Below, one piece after another: positions 8,106-17,187 of a DNA stretch of 64,000 bases. The first letter of the stretch is position 1. Every line of letters begins with the position of its first letter. The DNA is from Pseudomonas neustonica (GTDB taxonomy: Bacteria; Pseudomonadota; Gammaproteobacteria; Pseudomonadales; Pseudomonadaceae), in assembly GCF_003797945.1 (NCBI RefSeq), contig NZ_RKKU01000010.1, forward strand, positions 1 through 64,000, in the 5' to 3' direction. The notes under the pieces are model-generated. The model saw only the letters and a program-made list of their open reading frames with translations, did not search any database and was not told the origin of the DNA. Made by a program: the position numbers and the translations under genes.

Positions 8106-9044
8106 ATGCTTAAAAAACTGCGCATTATTGCTGCGCTCGGGCTGACAGCATTGCTGTCAGCTTGCGCTGGCACTCCCACCGCGCCAACCCTGGCGCAGCT
8201 GCCACCAAAGCTCGATAACCGCAAGTTACTGACTGACGTCCCGTTTTTCGCTCAGGACGAGTACCAGTGCGGCCCTGCAGCGCTGGCCATGATGCTCAAC
8301 CAGCGTGATATTCAAGCCACGCCCGAGGCGCTCAAAGAGCGCGTCTATATCCCCGAGCGAAAAGGCAGCCTACAGGTTGAGATGATAGCCACCGCCCGCG
8401 ACAACGGCTTATTGGTCTACCCGCTGGAACCCGACTTGGCAGCGGTTCTAAGTGAGGTCGATGCCGGTAATCCGGTACTGGTGATGCAGAATTTAGGTCT
8501 GAGCTGGTACCCACAGTGGCATTACGCCGTGGTGGTGGGTTATGACCTCAGCGAGCAACAGATAATCCTGCACAGTGGTCTGCAGGAGGCAAAGCGCGAA
8601 CCCATGAAACTCTTCCTGCGCACTTGGCAGCGCGCTAACAACTGGGCCAGAGTCACGCTACCCACAAATCAGCTTCCTGCCACCGCCATTGCACTGCCCT
8701 ACTTGCGTGCTGCCAGCGACCTGGAGCAAACCGGCAAACTGAATGCAGCCAAAGAGGCTTATCAAACCGCTCTGGTTGAATGGCCGGAAGAGCCTGCAGC
8801 GCGCCTGGGGCTTGGCAATATAGCCTGGAGCCAAGGCGAACAAAGTGTTGCCATCGACCACTTCAGCGCGCTGACGCGCCAGTTTCCGACGTTCGATGCT
8901 GGCTGGAATAACCTGGTAACCGGACTCACTGAGATGGGCTGCACTCGCGCCGCCGAGATAGCAAAACACTGCTCTAAGCAACGCGACCAACTCAATACGG
9001 AGAATGACCAGAATGGCACTTGTCCACTGCCGGTATGCCCCTGA
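8106..9044 (+). CDS. PA2778-family C39-like cysteine peptidase lipoprotein with TPRs
   Basis: A 312-residue lipoprotein: the signal peptide ends in LLSAC (Cys20). The C39-like papain fold follows, with DEYQCGPAAL (Cys55, likely nucleophile) and QWHYAVVVGYD (His139, likely general base). The C-terminal third (~195-290) has TPR-like helices (EEPAARLGLGNIAWSQGE). No ATPase or transporter domain is fused, so it is not a bacteriocin exporter. It starts 4 bp after the upstream stop with no clear ribosome-binding site, implying translational coupling. The substrate is unknown. Confidence 0.88.
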   Translation: MLKKLRIIAALGLTALLSACAGTPTAPTLAQLPPKLDNRKLLTDVPFFAQDEYQCGPAALAMMLNQRDIQATPEALKERVYIPERKGSLQVEMIATARDNGLLVYPLEPDLAAVLSEVDAGNPVLVMQNLGLSWYPQWHYAVVVGYDLSEQQIILHSGLQEAKREPMKLFLRTWQRANNWARVTLPTNQLPATAIALPYLRAASDLEQTGKLNAAKEAYQTALVEWPEEPAARLGLGNIAWSQGEQSVAIDHFSALTRQFPTFDAGWNNLVTGLTEMGCTRAAEIAKHCSKQRDQLNTENDQNGTCPLPVCP

Positions 9045-9211
9045 CAATCTCTGCTGATTATAAGCAAGCAGACGCACTAGAAATCGGAGAGTGTAGAAAA
9101 ATCGCTCGCCAAGTCCTCGATTCATGCCGCCTGCCACCGCTTTATCTTGCCAATGTGTTCGCAATGCGCTGCGATAGGTAGAACAGCGTCCATCCATTAA
9201 GGATTCATCTT

Positions 9212-10054
9212 TTGACCCCGCGTGCAGCCTTGTTAACCATGCTCGCTATGTTGGCCTTTGCTGGCAACTCCATTCTGTGTCGTCTGGCATTAAAGGAAAC
9301 CAGTATCGATCCCGCCAGCTTTACGGGTTTGCGGCTGTTATCAGGTGCATTGGCGTTATGGCTTATCGTCCGGTTGCGACGGCCGAACAGCGCTGGGAGT
9401 GGCAACTGGATATCAGCGTTTGCGCTTTTTGCATACGCTGCAGCATTCTCGGTCGCCTACGTAAAACTGACGGCCGCGACCGGTGCCTTGCTGCTCTTCG
9501 GCGCCGTACAGATCAGCATGATCGGCTATGGCATTAGCCGTGGCGAGCGCTTGCGCTTGCTGCAATGGCTGGGCCTCGGTTTGGCAACCATCGGCCTACT
9601 TGTTCTGCTACTACCAGGCCTATCAGCACCACCACTGGATGCAGCCCTGATGATGCTGCTATCTGGGGTTGCCTGGGGAGTCTATTCAGTGCGCGGTCGC
9701 GGCGCGGGCGATGCTACCCGCGTTACCGCCGGTAACTTCATGCGCGCCTTGCCCTTTGCGGCACTATTTGTCGCGCTAAGTTGGCAAAGCACACCGCTTG
9801 ACACCTTAGGCGCGGTCTATGCGATGGTATCAGGAGCGCTGGCGTCAGGTGCAGGCTACGCGCTCTGGTACGCGGTACTCCCGTTGCTGGCGACCAGCAA
9901 TGCCGCCACGGTACAATTATCAGTACCTGTCATTACGGCATTAGGCGGCGTTATGCTATTGAGCGAGCGCCTGACGTTCAGCCTGACTCTGGCTTCAATT
10001 ACGCTATTGTGCGGCATCGCAATGGTCATACTGAATAACCAGAGAACCTCCTGA
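9212..10054 (+). CDS. EamA-family (DMT superfamily) transporter
   Basis: This 280-residue protein has about ten membrane segments in two EamA repeats (~10-135 and ~145-275). Motifs include LAFAGNSILCRLALK near the N-terminus and YALWYAVLPLLATSNAATVQLSVPV in the second half, typical of metabolite exporters of the RhaT/YdcZ/EamA group. The start is TTG at 9212, supported by AAGGA at 9199-9203 with proper spacing; the next ATG at 9239 has no ribosome-binding site. The substrate is unknown. Confidence 0.85.
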   Translation: MTPRAALLTMLAMLAFAGNSILCRLALKETSIDPASFTGLRLLSGALALWLIVRLRRPNSAGSGNWISAFALFAYAAAFSVAYVKLTAATGALLLFGAVQISMIGYGISRGERLRLLQWLGLGLATIGLLVLLLPGLSAPPLDAALMMLLSGVAWGVYSVRGRGAGDATRVTAGNFMRALPFAALFVALSWQSTPLDTLGAVYAMVSGALASGAGYALWYAVLPLLATSNAATVQLSVPVITALGGVMLLSERLTFSLTLASITLLCGIAMVILNNQRTS

Positions 10055-10130
10055 GTATACGGCCATCAACCACCTGCATCTGCGCTACCTGCTCATTCTC
10101 ACAGCCGCCTTCTGCCTGCTATTTGCGGGC

Positions 10131-10805
10131 TTGGCCATCAATCCGCACGACCGCTACGACTGGGCCCTGGAAAACCTCCTGGTACTGGCCTTCGCCGTAG
10201 TGCTCGGACTGAGTTGTCGCACGTTTCCGCTCTCACGCCTGTCGTATACCTTGATCTTCCTGTTTCTCTGCTTGCATGAAGTCGGCGCACACTACACCTA
10301 CTCTGAAGTTCCCTACAACGACTGGATGACCCAGGCTTTTGGCGTCACTCTCAATGAGCTACTGGGCTGGGAACGCAACAATTTTGATCGCGTCGTTCAC
10401 TTTCTGTTTGGCGCCTTACTGGTGTATCCAATTCGCGAGTTGTACTGCCGAATTGCCAACGCCAAAGGGTTCTGGGGGTACTTCTTCCCGCTCGAAATGG
10501 CGATGGCCGCGTCTATGCTCTATGAACTGTTTGAATGGGGTGCTGCCTCCCTGTTCGGTGGTGACCTGGGAGTCGCCTATCTGGGCACACAGGGTGATAT
10601 CTGGGACGCGCAGAAGGACATGGCACTGGCCAGCCTCGGCGCGCTGATAACATTGACGCTGGTGCTCCTGGTTAACCTATCGCTCAACCCCAACTTTCGC
10701 ACTGAGTGGCGCGACAGCTTCAAGGTGAAGCGCAAGACGCCCTTGGGTGAAGATGAGCTGGAGCAACTGCTAAAAAGCCGGGAAAAAGCGAACACCGCGC
10801 TATAA
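10131..10805 (+). CDS. YjdF-like (DUF2238) inner-membrane protein, start uncertain
   Basis: This integral membrane protein of the DUF2238/YjdF family carries the family segment FLCLHEVGAHYTYSEVPYNDW and a later GALLVYPIREL...AMAASMLYELFEW. The nearest standard start is TTG 10131, but the same frame is open back to 10035 and encodes an obvious first membrane helix (RYLLILTAAFCLLFAGLAI) upstream of it. No ATG, GTG or TTG exists in that extension. Translation may therefore begin at a rare codon such as ATC 10065 or CTG 10074, or the original start may be mutated. The function of the family is unknown. Confidence 0.75.
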   Translation: MAINPHDRYDWALENLLVLAFAVVLGLSCRTFPLSRLSYTLIFLFLCLHEVGAHYTYSEVPYNDWMTQAFGVTLNELLGWERNNFDRVVHFLFGALLVYPIRELYCRIANAKGFWGYFFPLEMAMAASMLYELFEWGAASLFGGDLGVAYLGTQGDIWDAQKDMALASLGALITLTLVLLVNLSLNPNFRTEWRDSFKVKRKTPLGEDELEQLLKSREKANTAL

Positions 10806-10829
10806 CGCAGCTAAATTCACGGCTGATGT

Positions 10830-10884
10830 ATTGCGCGCAAAGTGTTAATGTAGCGCGCACAAAATGTGCAAACACTTGCGCAAT
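10830..10884. repeat. nested inverted repeat upstream of cti
   Basis: The outer arms are ATTGCGC(GCA)AAGTGTT (10830-10846) and AACACTTGCGCAAT (10871-10884). Inside the loop sits a second perfect hairpin GCACA-AAA-TGTGC (10857-10869). It begins 25 bp after the YjdF stop and ends 68 bp before cti, so it could be a terminator for one or an operator for the other. Confidence 0.55.
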
Positions 10885-10952
10885 TTCTTTCAGCAATGCC
10901 GCAGCGCCCTGAGTAGCGTGTGAGGCAGATACGATCGTTCGAAGGATTTTAA

Positions 10953-13340
10953 ATGGCGCGTGTTTCAGGCATCACCCGACTGAAGTTAACAGCCTTGGTG
11001 CTGCTTATTGCTGGCTTATTTCTCGCCTGCACTCAAATACCCCGTTACCCGGTTGAAGAGCCGGTAGCAGCCCGCGTGCAAAGCTTCGACTATCAACGTG
11101 ATATCCGCCCCATTTTTGAGCAAAAATGCATGGCGTGTCACGGCTGCTATGACGCGCCCTGCCAACTCAAGCTAACCAGCGCAGAGGGTCTGGAGCGCGG
11201 CGCCACGACACTGCGTGTTTACGACGGCGGCAGATTGGAAGATGCAAAACCAACCCGCCTGGGTATCGATGCCAGCTCGACCGCAGAATGGCGTGAAAAA
11301 GGGTTTTTCTCGGTATTGCACGGTGCAGAAGACGGCCAACTTAGCGGACTGGATGCCTCGGTGCTGTTCAAGATGCTTGAACTGGGACGCGCCAACCCGC
11401 TACCCGCCAACAGCTTATTACCGGACGAAATCACCATCGGCACTGGGCACGAAAACAGCTGTCCGAGCATAGATCAGTTTGCCAGCTACGCCGATAGTTT
11501 CCCGCACGGCGGTATGCCCTATGGCACCAGCGGATTGACTGACGAGGAATTCGCCACACTGACCCAGTGGGTCAGCGAAGGCGCCGTAGTCAGGCCCGCA
11601 TCCTACGCCCCCGGCCAAGCCGAGCAGGCAATGGCCCAGCGTTGGGAAACCTTTTTCAATCAGACCGGGACACGTGAGCAACTGGTAGCGCGCTACCTGT
11701 TTGAACACCTGTTTGCTGCTCACCTGCACTTCCCCGAGGTTGAAGGCAGCGCATTCTATTCGTTGGTACGCTCCAGTACTCCGCCGGGCCAACCCGTGCA
11801 GCCGCTGCGTACCGTGCGACCCAATGATGATCCTGAACAAGCGTTTTTCTATCGTTTACAGCCCCTGCGCCAAACCATTGTAGAGAAAACCCACATTACC
11901 TACGCACTGGGTGATAAGCGCCTGCAGCGCTTCCAGTCGCTGTTTTTCGAACCCCAATGGGAGGTTACCGCGCTACCGGGTTATAGCTATGCCGAGCGCG
12001 CGAACCCGTTTATTACTTTTTCTGCCATTCCTGCCAAGGCGCGCTATCAGTTCCTGCTAGACAACGCAGAGTACTTCGTACGCAATTTTATCCGCGGCCC
12101 TGTGTGTCGTGGCCAGATCGCTACTGACGTTATCAGGGACCAGTTCTGGGCTGTGTTTGAAGACCCTGAGCAGGAAGCCTACGTCAACGATGCCGACTAT
12201 CGTCAGAAGACCAGTCCGCTGCTTGGGCTACCAGGCCAGAAAAGCGATCTACTATCGCTTGGGCCACAGTGGCTTGAGTACAACGAGCAACGCAACAAGT
12301 ACCTTGACCTGCGCAGTACCTACTACGCCGAGCGTAAGCCTAACGGAGCCACGCTGGACGAGCTATGGGACGGTGACGGCTGGAACCAGGACGCCCTACT
12401 GACGATCTTCCGCCATCACGACAGCGCCTCGGTGCGTCGCGGTCTGCACGGTCGCGTACCACGTACCATTTGGGTGATGGATTACCCGTTGCTAGAGCGC
12501 ACTTATTACGAACTGGTAGCCAATTTCAACGTGTTCGGTAGCGTGTCCCATCAAGGACAAACTCGTCTCTACTTTGATCTGATCCGCAATGGCTCCGAGC
12601 ACAACATGCTGCGCTTTATCCCTCAGAATAAACGCGAAGCACTCTACGCTCACTGGTATCAGGGCAGTGCCAGAATCAAACACGCACTGACCTACACCGG
12701 CCTGGACACCAGCACACCGGTTGCAATGGACTATGAGGGCGCAGACGATAACGCGGCCGTCATGCAGCGCTTCAGTCAACTACTGCTGGCTCGCGCCGAC
12801 AAGGTCAGCGGGCCAGCAGATACCTTGAACCGCTGTGCGCAGAATAACTGTCAGCGCGCCGGAATAAGTAGCGAACAGCAGCAACTGGAACAGACACTGC
12901 AACCCTTGGCACGCGCCGATGGCGGCAGTCTGCCGGTCATCAGCCTGCTACCCGAGGTAACATTCCTGCGCGTCAAGCAGGGTGACCAACGCTGGGTTTA
13001 TACGCTGGTGCATAACCGAGCGCATTCCAGCGTAGCCTTCATGTTTGGTGAGGAGTCGCGTTTTCTGCCCGACGAAGACACGCTAACCCTGATCGAGGGC
13101 ACCCTTGGTAGCTACCCTAACTTCAGCTTTGATGTCAGCTTGGACGAGCTACCTGATTTTGTCGAAGCGCTTTCAGCAGTGCAGAAGCAGGACGGTTTGC
13201 ACAAGCTCGCTGACCGCTGGGGAGTGCGTCGAACACACCCCCAATTCTGGGACATCATGGCTGACTTCAAACGCAGCATCGAGGAAGTGTCGCCCGACCA
13301 GGCTGGCATACTCGACGTCAACCGATACCAGAATCTCTAG
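10953..13340 (+). CDS. cti: fatty acid cis/trans isomerase
   Basis: This 795-residue periplasmic haem protein converts cis-unsaturated fatty acids of membrane lipids to the trans form, stiffening the membrane under solvent or heat stress. The N-terminal hydrophobic export signal covers residues ~10-27. A c-type haem motif CMACH is at 59-63, in the context FEQKCMACHGCYDAPC. The length matches Pseudomonas Cti. A further CMACHG-like cytochrome domain is not present. It stands alone in transcription, preceded by the nested inverted repeat at 10830-10884. Cti is usually constitutive, with activity set by substrate access. Confidence 0.95.
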   Translation: MARVSGITRLKLTALVLLIAGLFLACTQIPRYPVEEPVAARVQSFDYQRDIRPIFEQKCMACHGCYDAPCQLKLTSAEGLERGATTLRVYDGGRLEDAKPTRLGIDASSTAEWREKGFFSVLHGAEDGQLSGLDASVLFKMLELGRANPLPANSLLPDEITIGTGHENSCPSIDQFASYADSFPHGGMPYGTSGLTDEEFATLTQWVSEGAVVRPASYAPGQAEQAMAQRWETFFNQTGTREQLVARYLFEHLFAAHLHFPEVEGSAFYSLVRSSTPPGQPVQPLRTVRPNDDPEQAFFYRLQPLRQTIVEKTHITYALGDKRLQRFQSLFFEPQWEVTALPGYSYAERANPFITFSAIPAKARYQFLLDNAEYFVRNFIRGPVCRGQIATDVIRDQFWAVFEDPEQEAYVNDADYRQKTSPLLGLPGQKSDLLSLGPQWLEYNEQRNKYLDLRSTYYAERKPNGATLDELWDGDGWNQDALLTIFRHHDSASVRRGLHGRVPRTIWVMDYPLLERTYYELVANFNVFGSVSHQGQTRLYFDLIRNGSEHNMLRFIPQNKREALYAHWYQGSARIKHALTYTGLDTSTPVAMDYEGADDNAAVMQRFSQLLLARADKVSGPADTLNRCAQNNCQRAGISSEQQQLEQTLQPLARADGGSLPVISLLPEVTFLRVKQGDQRWVYTLVHNRAHSSVAFMFGEESRFLPDEDTLTLIEGTLGSYPNFSFDVSLDELPDFVEALSAVQKQDGLHKLADRWGVRRTHPQFWDIMADFKRSIEEVSPDQAGILDVNRYQNL

Positions 13341-13381
13341 GACGCTTGCAGATTAACGGGCTGATCCAACAACTCGTTAAT

Positions 13382-13696
13382 CTAGCCTACGACTACCTCA
13401 CTGATCAGCAACTGCGGCGCGATATCTGTGTAGTTAACGATATCGCTCTGTATCACCTTGGCGTGGGGCGCAAAGGCAGCCTGAAAGCCTTCTATCGACT
13501 CGCAAAACAAGTGACCCGTGGCGACATAGGCGGCAGGTGCATCGGGTGCGCCGCCAGCCAGACCGCGATCCACCCCAAATGACAGGCAAGCATCACCCAT
13601 CAGTCTTTTGACCATTGGCATATGCTGGTCACGGTAATAATCGTGATCAAAATGACTGCCTGGGTTGTTGGGATACATCACGCTTACTTTGATCAT
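13382..13696 (-). CDS. EthD-family protein
   Basis: This 104-residue ferredoxin-like-fold (dimeric alpha/beta barrel) protein begins MIKVSVMYPNNPGSHFDHDYY and has the family motif YYRDQHMPMVKRLMG. EthD-type proteins occur as small accessory or catabolic enzymes, and the true reaction is unknown for most. It is convergent with cti. An ATG with a GGAG box 7-8 nt upstream supports the start. Confidence 0.85.
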   Translation of the reverse strand: MIKVSVMYPNNPGSHFDHDYYRDQHMPMVKRLMGDACLSFGVDRGLAGGAPDAPAAYVATGHLFCESIEGFQAAFAPHAKVIQSDIVNYTDIAPQLLISEVVVG

Positions 13697-14039
13697 GGAG
13701 TGCTCCAGTGGTTAAGGTCCGCCTGACTTGCAGGATGACGTTTGCTAACTGAGTTTGCCTCAGCCTATGCGCAAGCGGCAACGCCATCAGCAGCGCGAAT
13801 GCTTTATCAGTCATGGGCTCTGATAGTGACGAACAACTCGCCCGGCCAATTCAGGTTATTGCCAACGCAGACCTGCACTGAACTTGCCAGCGCCAACGCT
13901 GCCCATAGTACGACAGAGAGACGTCGGCCAACTGAATGGCTCAAGGCATCAGCGGATAAGTCAACACGCGTCTTTGGGTTACACTCTTTAAACGAATAGA
14001 TATCGCTGGCGCTTGGCGCCGAGTATTGAGGAGCATTGC
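13697..14039. other. 343-bp stretch without a convincing gene
   Basis: No RNA gene, repeat or terminator was recognised. On the minus strand a short frame (TTG at 13944 to TGA at 13807, 45 residues) encodes an apparent signal peptide (RRLSVVLWAALALASSVQ) followed by VCVGNNLNWPGELF, then stops. It could be the remnant of a secreted protein, but it has no ribosome-binding site. The plus-strand open frame 13742-13999 shows no family features. Confidence 0.5.
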
Positions 14040-15188
14040 ATGCATATCACACCTGCACACGTCATGTTGATCGGATTCACTTCCCTGCTGGCCGCCGGCT
14101 GCAGCCAGATAAACAGCAAAAATAGCGCCAGTGATACGACACCCCAAGAACAGGCAGCCCCCGCCACTGAGCAGGTCATCGGTAGCATCAGCTACCGTGA
14201 ACGCATAGCCCTTCCGCCGGGCAGCGTCGCACACATCAAGCTCAGCGATGTCTCGCGTGCCGACGCGCCCTCAATCCTATTGGCCGAACAGAATACAACG
14301 ATGTTTGCCAAGCAGGTGCCGGTGCCTTTTACCCTCAAGGTCGAGCCCGCCATGTTCGACTTGCGCAACAGCTATTCGGTGTCGGCGCAGATCCGCAGTG
14401 CCGAGGGCCAATTACTCTGGACCACTGACAGCGCCAACCTGATCGATGTTACTCAGCCGGTAGCTGACATGGGTACCTTGATGCTTATCAAGGTCAGCGG
14501 TGCAGTGGCAGACGATGCCGAAATCGTCGATGTGAACGCATTCCTGCCCTTTGCCGCCCAGGGTAATGAGCCGGGCTGGACCCTCAAAGTCGACAACGAG
14601 CGCATGAGCCTGAACCGCCAAAACGACCCGACCACCATACTCACTCCTACCCCGACGACCACCCGAGAAGATGACAGTTACCATTTTAACGCCAGTACCG
14701 AGGCGAACTCTGTCATTGTCGATGTAACCCCTGAACTATGCCGTGACAGCATGACCGGGATGCCATACCCCTATGCCGTCAGCGTCAAGGTCAATGGCGA
14801 CACGCTTAAAGGCTGTGGCGGTTCACCTCAGTCGCTGCTGACCGGACGTGAGTGGATTGTCGAGGATGTTGATGACAAGGGCGTCATCGACAATACCCGG
14901 ATGAGCATGAACTTCACCGCCGAGGGCCTGCTGGGCGGCGTGCTTGCGTGCAACCACTACAGCACCGGCTACCAACTGACTGGAGAAGGGCTTACTACCC
15001 AAGCGATCGCCTCAACCAATAAAGCCTGCGCGCCCGCGCTAATGAACCAGGATGGTCACTTTCTTGAGGTACTAGGCGATATAAACCGCTTTGAAATCGA
15101 TAATGCCGGTGCGCTGCTGCTTTACAGCAGCGATAACCGCAGCATCAAAGCACGTGCCCAAGAGCCAGCAAACAGACCACTGCAATAA
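14040..15188 (+). CDS. YbaY/META-domain lipoprotein
   Basis: This 382-residue lipoprotein starts at the ATG at 14040, behind GAGGAG at 14028-14033; an upstream in-frame start at 14013 has no such site. The signal peptide ends LLAAGC (lipobox). An N-terminal YbaY-type domain (~45-150, LPPGSVAHIKLSDVSRADAPS) is followed by a COG3650-like domain with FAAQGNEPGWTLKVD. A C-terminal META (heat-shock HslJ-like) domain has REWIVEDVDDKGVID and a conserved ACNHYSTGY. Such proteins sit in the outer-membrane periplasmic face and are linked to envelope stress; the precise role is unknown. Confidence 0.88.
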   Translation: MHITPAHVMLIGFTSLLAAGCSQINSKNSASDTTPQEQAAPATEQVIGSISYRERIALPPGSVAHIKLSDVSRADAPSILLAEQNTTMFAKQVPVPFTLKVEPAMFDLRNSYSVSAQIRSAEGQLLWTTDSANLIDVTQPVADMGTLMLIKVSGAVADDAEIVDVNAFLPFAAQGNEPGWTLKVDNERMSLNRQNDPTTILTPTPTTTREDDSYHFNASTEANSVIVDVTPELCRDSMTGMPYPYAVSVKVNGDTLKGCGGSPQSLLTGREWIVEDVDDKGVIDNTRMSMNFTAEGLLGGVLACNHYSTGYQLTGEGLTTQAIASTNKACAPALMNQDGHFLEVLGDINRFEIDNAGALLLYSSDNRSIKARAQEPANRPLQ

Positions 15189-15272
15189 CCTGCGCCTTGG
15201 GCTGCGTGCAGCGCGTGCGCAGCCCAAGATGGGTACGTCCTCTACTTTTCCAGCACAGCCGCGAGTTAACGC

Positions 15273-15557
15273 ATGACCAAACAGAGCAACCCAGAGCAGG
15301 ACAACCCGCTTACTCTGCATCTGGGTCATGAAGAACTGATTATTCGTCGTCGCTACGAACTGCTCAGCATCATCAACGACTTTTTTATCGCTATCTGGTT
15401 TCTCATCGGTAGCATTTTGTTTCTTTTTCCGTCACATGAAAAGCTCGCCGTTGTACTGTTCATTATTGGTAGTGCGCAATTCTTGATTCGCCCAAGCATA
15501 CGTCTGATCAGTCATATTCACCTACAACGTAGAAGCGCCAGCAACTGGGAGAATTGA
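15273..15557 (+). CDS. YrhK-domain small membrane protein
   Basis: A 94-residue protein with a short N-terminal cytoplasmic part (IIRRRYELLSIINDF) and two membrane helices (~38-55 and ~60-78), matching the YrhK-like domain. It lies 84 bp after the META lipoprotein on the same strand. Function unknown. Confidence 0.75.
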   Translation: MTKQSNPEQDNPLTLHLGHEELIIRRRYELLSIINDFFIAIWFLIGSILFLFPSHEKLAVVLFIIGSAQFLIRPSIRLISHIHLQRRSASNWEN

Positions 15558-15695
15558 GCTACAGCGGCAATTACGGGCCTCACCAAGAACCTATCCTAGG
15601 CCAGTCAACATGGACAGAAAGGTCAAGTTACGGCATTATGCCCCGCTCAAAAACCCTGTTTCCCGCAAGGTTATGCACCCTGACAAGGTAATTTC

Positions 15696-16034
15696 ATGAG
15701 CGATTTGCCCAACTGCCCCAACTGCGATTCTTCCTTCACCTACGAAGATGGCCTGATGTTCGTATGCCCGGAGTGCGCGCACGAATGGCCACAGCAAGCA
15801 GCTGAAGAAGAAAGCGCCGGCAGCGGCATCACCGACGCCAATGGCAACCCGCTGGCCGACGGCGATTCAGTAACGGTCATCAAGGATCTCAAGGTCAAGG
15901 GCTCGTCACTGGTCGTGAAGGTAGGGACCAAGGTGAAAAATATTCGCCTGGTTGACGGCGATCACGATATCGACTGCAAGATTGATGGTGTAGGCGCCAT
16001 GAAGCTGAAATCAGAGTTCGTTAAAAAGTCCTGA
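15696..16034 (+). CDS. yjdM: YjdM/PhnA zinc-ribbon protein
   Basis: This 112-residue protein has an N-terminal zinc ribbon (CPNC at ~7-10 and CPEC at ~24-27) followed by the PhnA/YjdM beta domain ([23 protein letters not shown]). The name PhnA is historical; a direct role in phosphonate use is doubtful for this family and no phn genes are nearby. Confidence 0.9.
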   Translation: MSDLPNCPNCDSSFTYEDGLMFVCPECAHEWPQQAAEEESAGSGITDANGNPLADGDSVTVIKDLKVKGSSLVVKVGTKVKNIRLVDGDHDIDCKIDGVGAMKLKSEFVKKS

Positions 16035-16109
16035 TTCTCAGGCCGGGCGGCCTATTGCTGCATTCCTCCAGAGCCGCCCGCCCCGCTTCATCACTGCTCG
16101 CCGCTTCCT

Positions 16110-17105
16110 TCAACGCTTGAATGCGACGTACTGTCGGTGCGGGTTAGGACCGCGCCAAATAAAACCTTCAAAATAATAATGTAGAAACGACAGGGTCAGA
16201 ATCAGGATATTGATCCAGGCGAAATGCTGATAACTGTTTAATGCATAGGCGACCAGCAGCGAACTCACTGGCAACACAATGAAAGGCGACCAGCCACTGG
16301 CATGAGTCAAGCGATAGCACCAACTGCCATCGCCTGCGCGGATACGGTTACGGTCGTGGGTGATATAGACGCTATACGCAGTCAGGTCATGAATGACCCG
16401 CGGAATCAGGATAACAAACAAGGTATAACCCACCTCGTTAATGACCAGCGCCGACACCAGCATGGCTGCATTGGCCCATAGATACCAACGTCCAACTCCC
16501 CGTTTTGCCAGGCGTGCCAGGCGCCATGACAACAATAGAACTCCGGCGCACAACCCGGCAGCCAGTAGCGACATCAGCTGGTAACCATTGATTCCCAGCA
16601 ACGCCCAATCACCCAGAAAGCGCATACCGTAGACATTAATGTAAATTGCGAAGCCGGCCATAATTGCCAGCCACTTCCAGCAGGTAAAAAGGCGATCAGG
16701 ACGCCTACCAAGCATCATCAGGGTCAATCCCAATTGCTGGGCCAGCACGTGATAGATAGTGTAGAAAGCGAGGAAGACAAAGAGCAGGTTATAGCTGAGC
16801 GGCTGCGGCCCAAAGTGGCCGGCAATGGCGATGAATAGAAACAGGCAGAAGGGCCACAGCAGCGTGCGACGGTAATACGACAGGTATTCCCCGTCTGCCA
16901 TCGTTAGCATGCTGGCAATGATATGCGGCAACCCAAAAAGCACCGCCCAGATCGGCCAATCGTTGGGATCGTCCGGCAACACCTCGTTAAGCAGCCAACC
17001 ATTCCACAGCAATACATCCAGCGCAACCAGCGCAATCGACAGCGGAATAACCGCGTAAAGTGCCAACAGCCAGCGGCAATCAATACTGTGTAGCGAATGT
17101 TCCAT
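16110..17105 (-). CDS. polytopic membrane protein of unknown function
   Basis: About 331 residues with eight to nine predicted membrane helices. Polar residues cluster at membrane edges: LFGLPHIIAS, FYTIYHVLAQQ, IPRVIHDLTAYSVYITHDRNR and LSFLHYYFEGFIWR. The conserved-looking histidines in several helices suggest metal or cofactor binding, faintly like the Brp/Blh or fatty-acid-desaturase styles, but I cannot assign a family. I use the ATG at 17105; a GTG at 17120 is also possible, and neither has a clear ribosome-binding site. It is followed at a distance by the DUF3429 gene on the same strand. Confidence 0.75.
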   Translation of the reverse strand: MEHSLHSIDCRWLLALYAVIPLSIALVALDVLLWNGWLLNEVLPDDPNDWPIWAVLFGLPHIIASMLTMADGEYLSYYRRTLLWPFCLFLFIAIAGHFGPQPLSYNLLFVFLAFYTIYHVLAQQLGLTLMMLGRRPDRLFTCWKWLAIMAGFAIYINVYGMRFLGDWALLGINGYQLMSLLAAGLCAGVLLLSWRLARLAKRGVGRWYLWANAAMLVSALVINEVGYTLFVILIPRVIHDLTAYSVYITHDRNRIRAGDGSWCYRLTHASGWSPFIVLPVSSLLVAYALNSYQHFAWINILILTLSFLHYYFEGFIWRGPNPHRQYVAFKR

Positions 17106-17187
17106 ATAGGGGGCCAGCACTCAAGTGGTTATAACCATCACTTGAGCACAGGCTATTTACCGCGCATATCACCCGAATCAGTGAAGC

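Noticed and set aside
13742-13999. 85-codon plus-strand frame between the EthD and META-lipoprotein genes
   Set aside because: No family resemblance and no strong ribosome-binding site; composition looks random.
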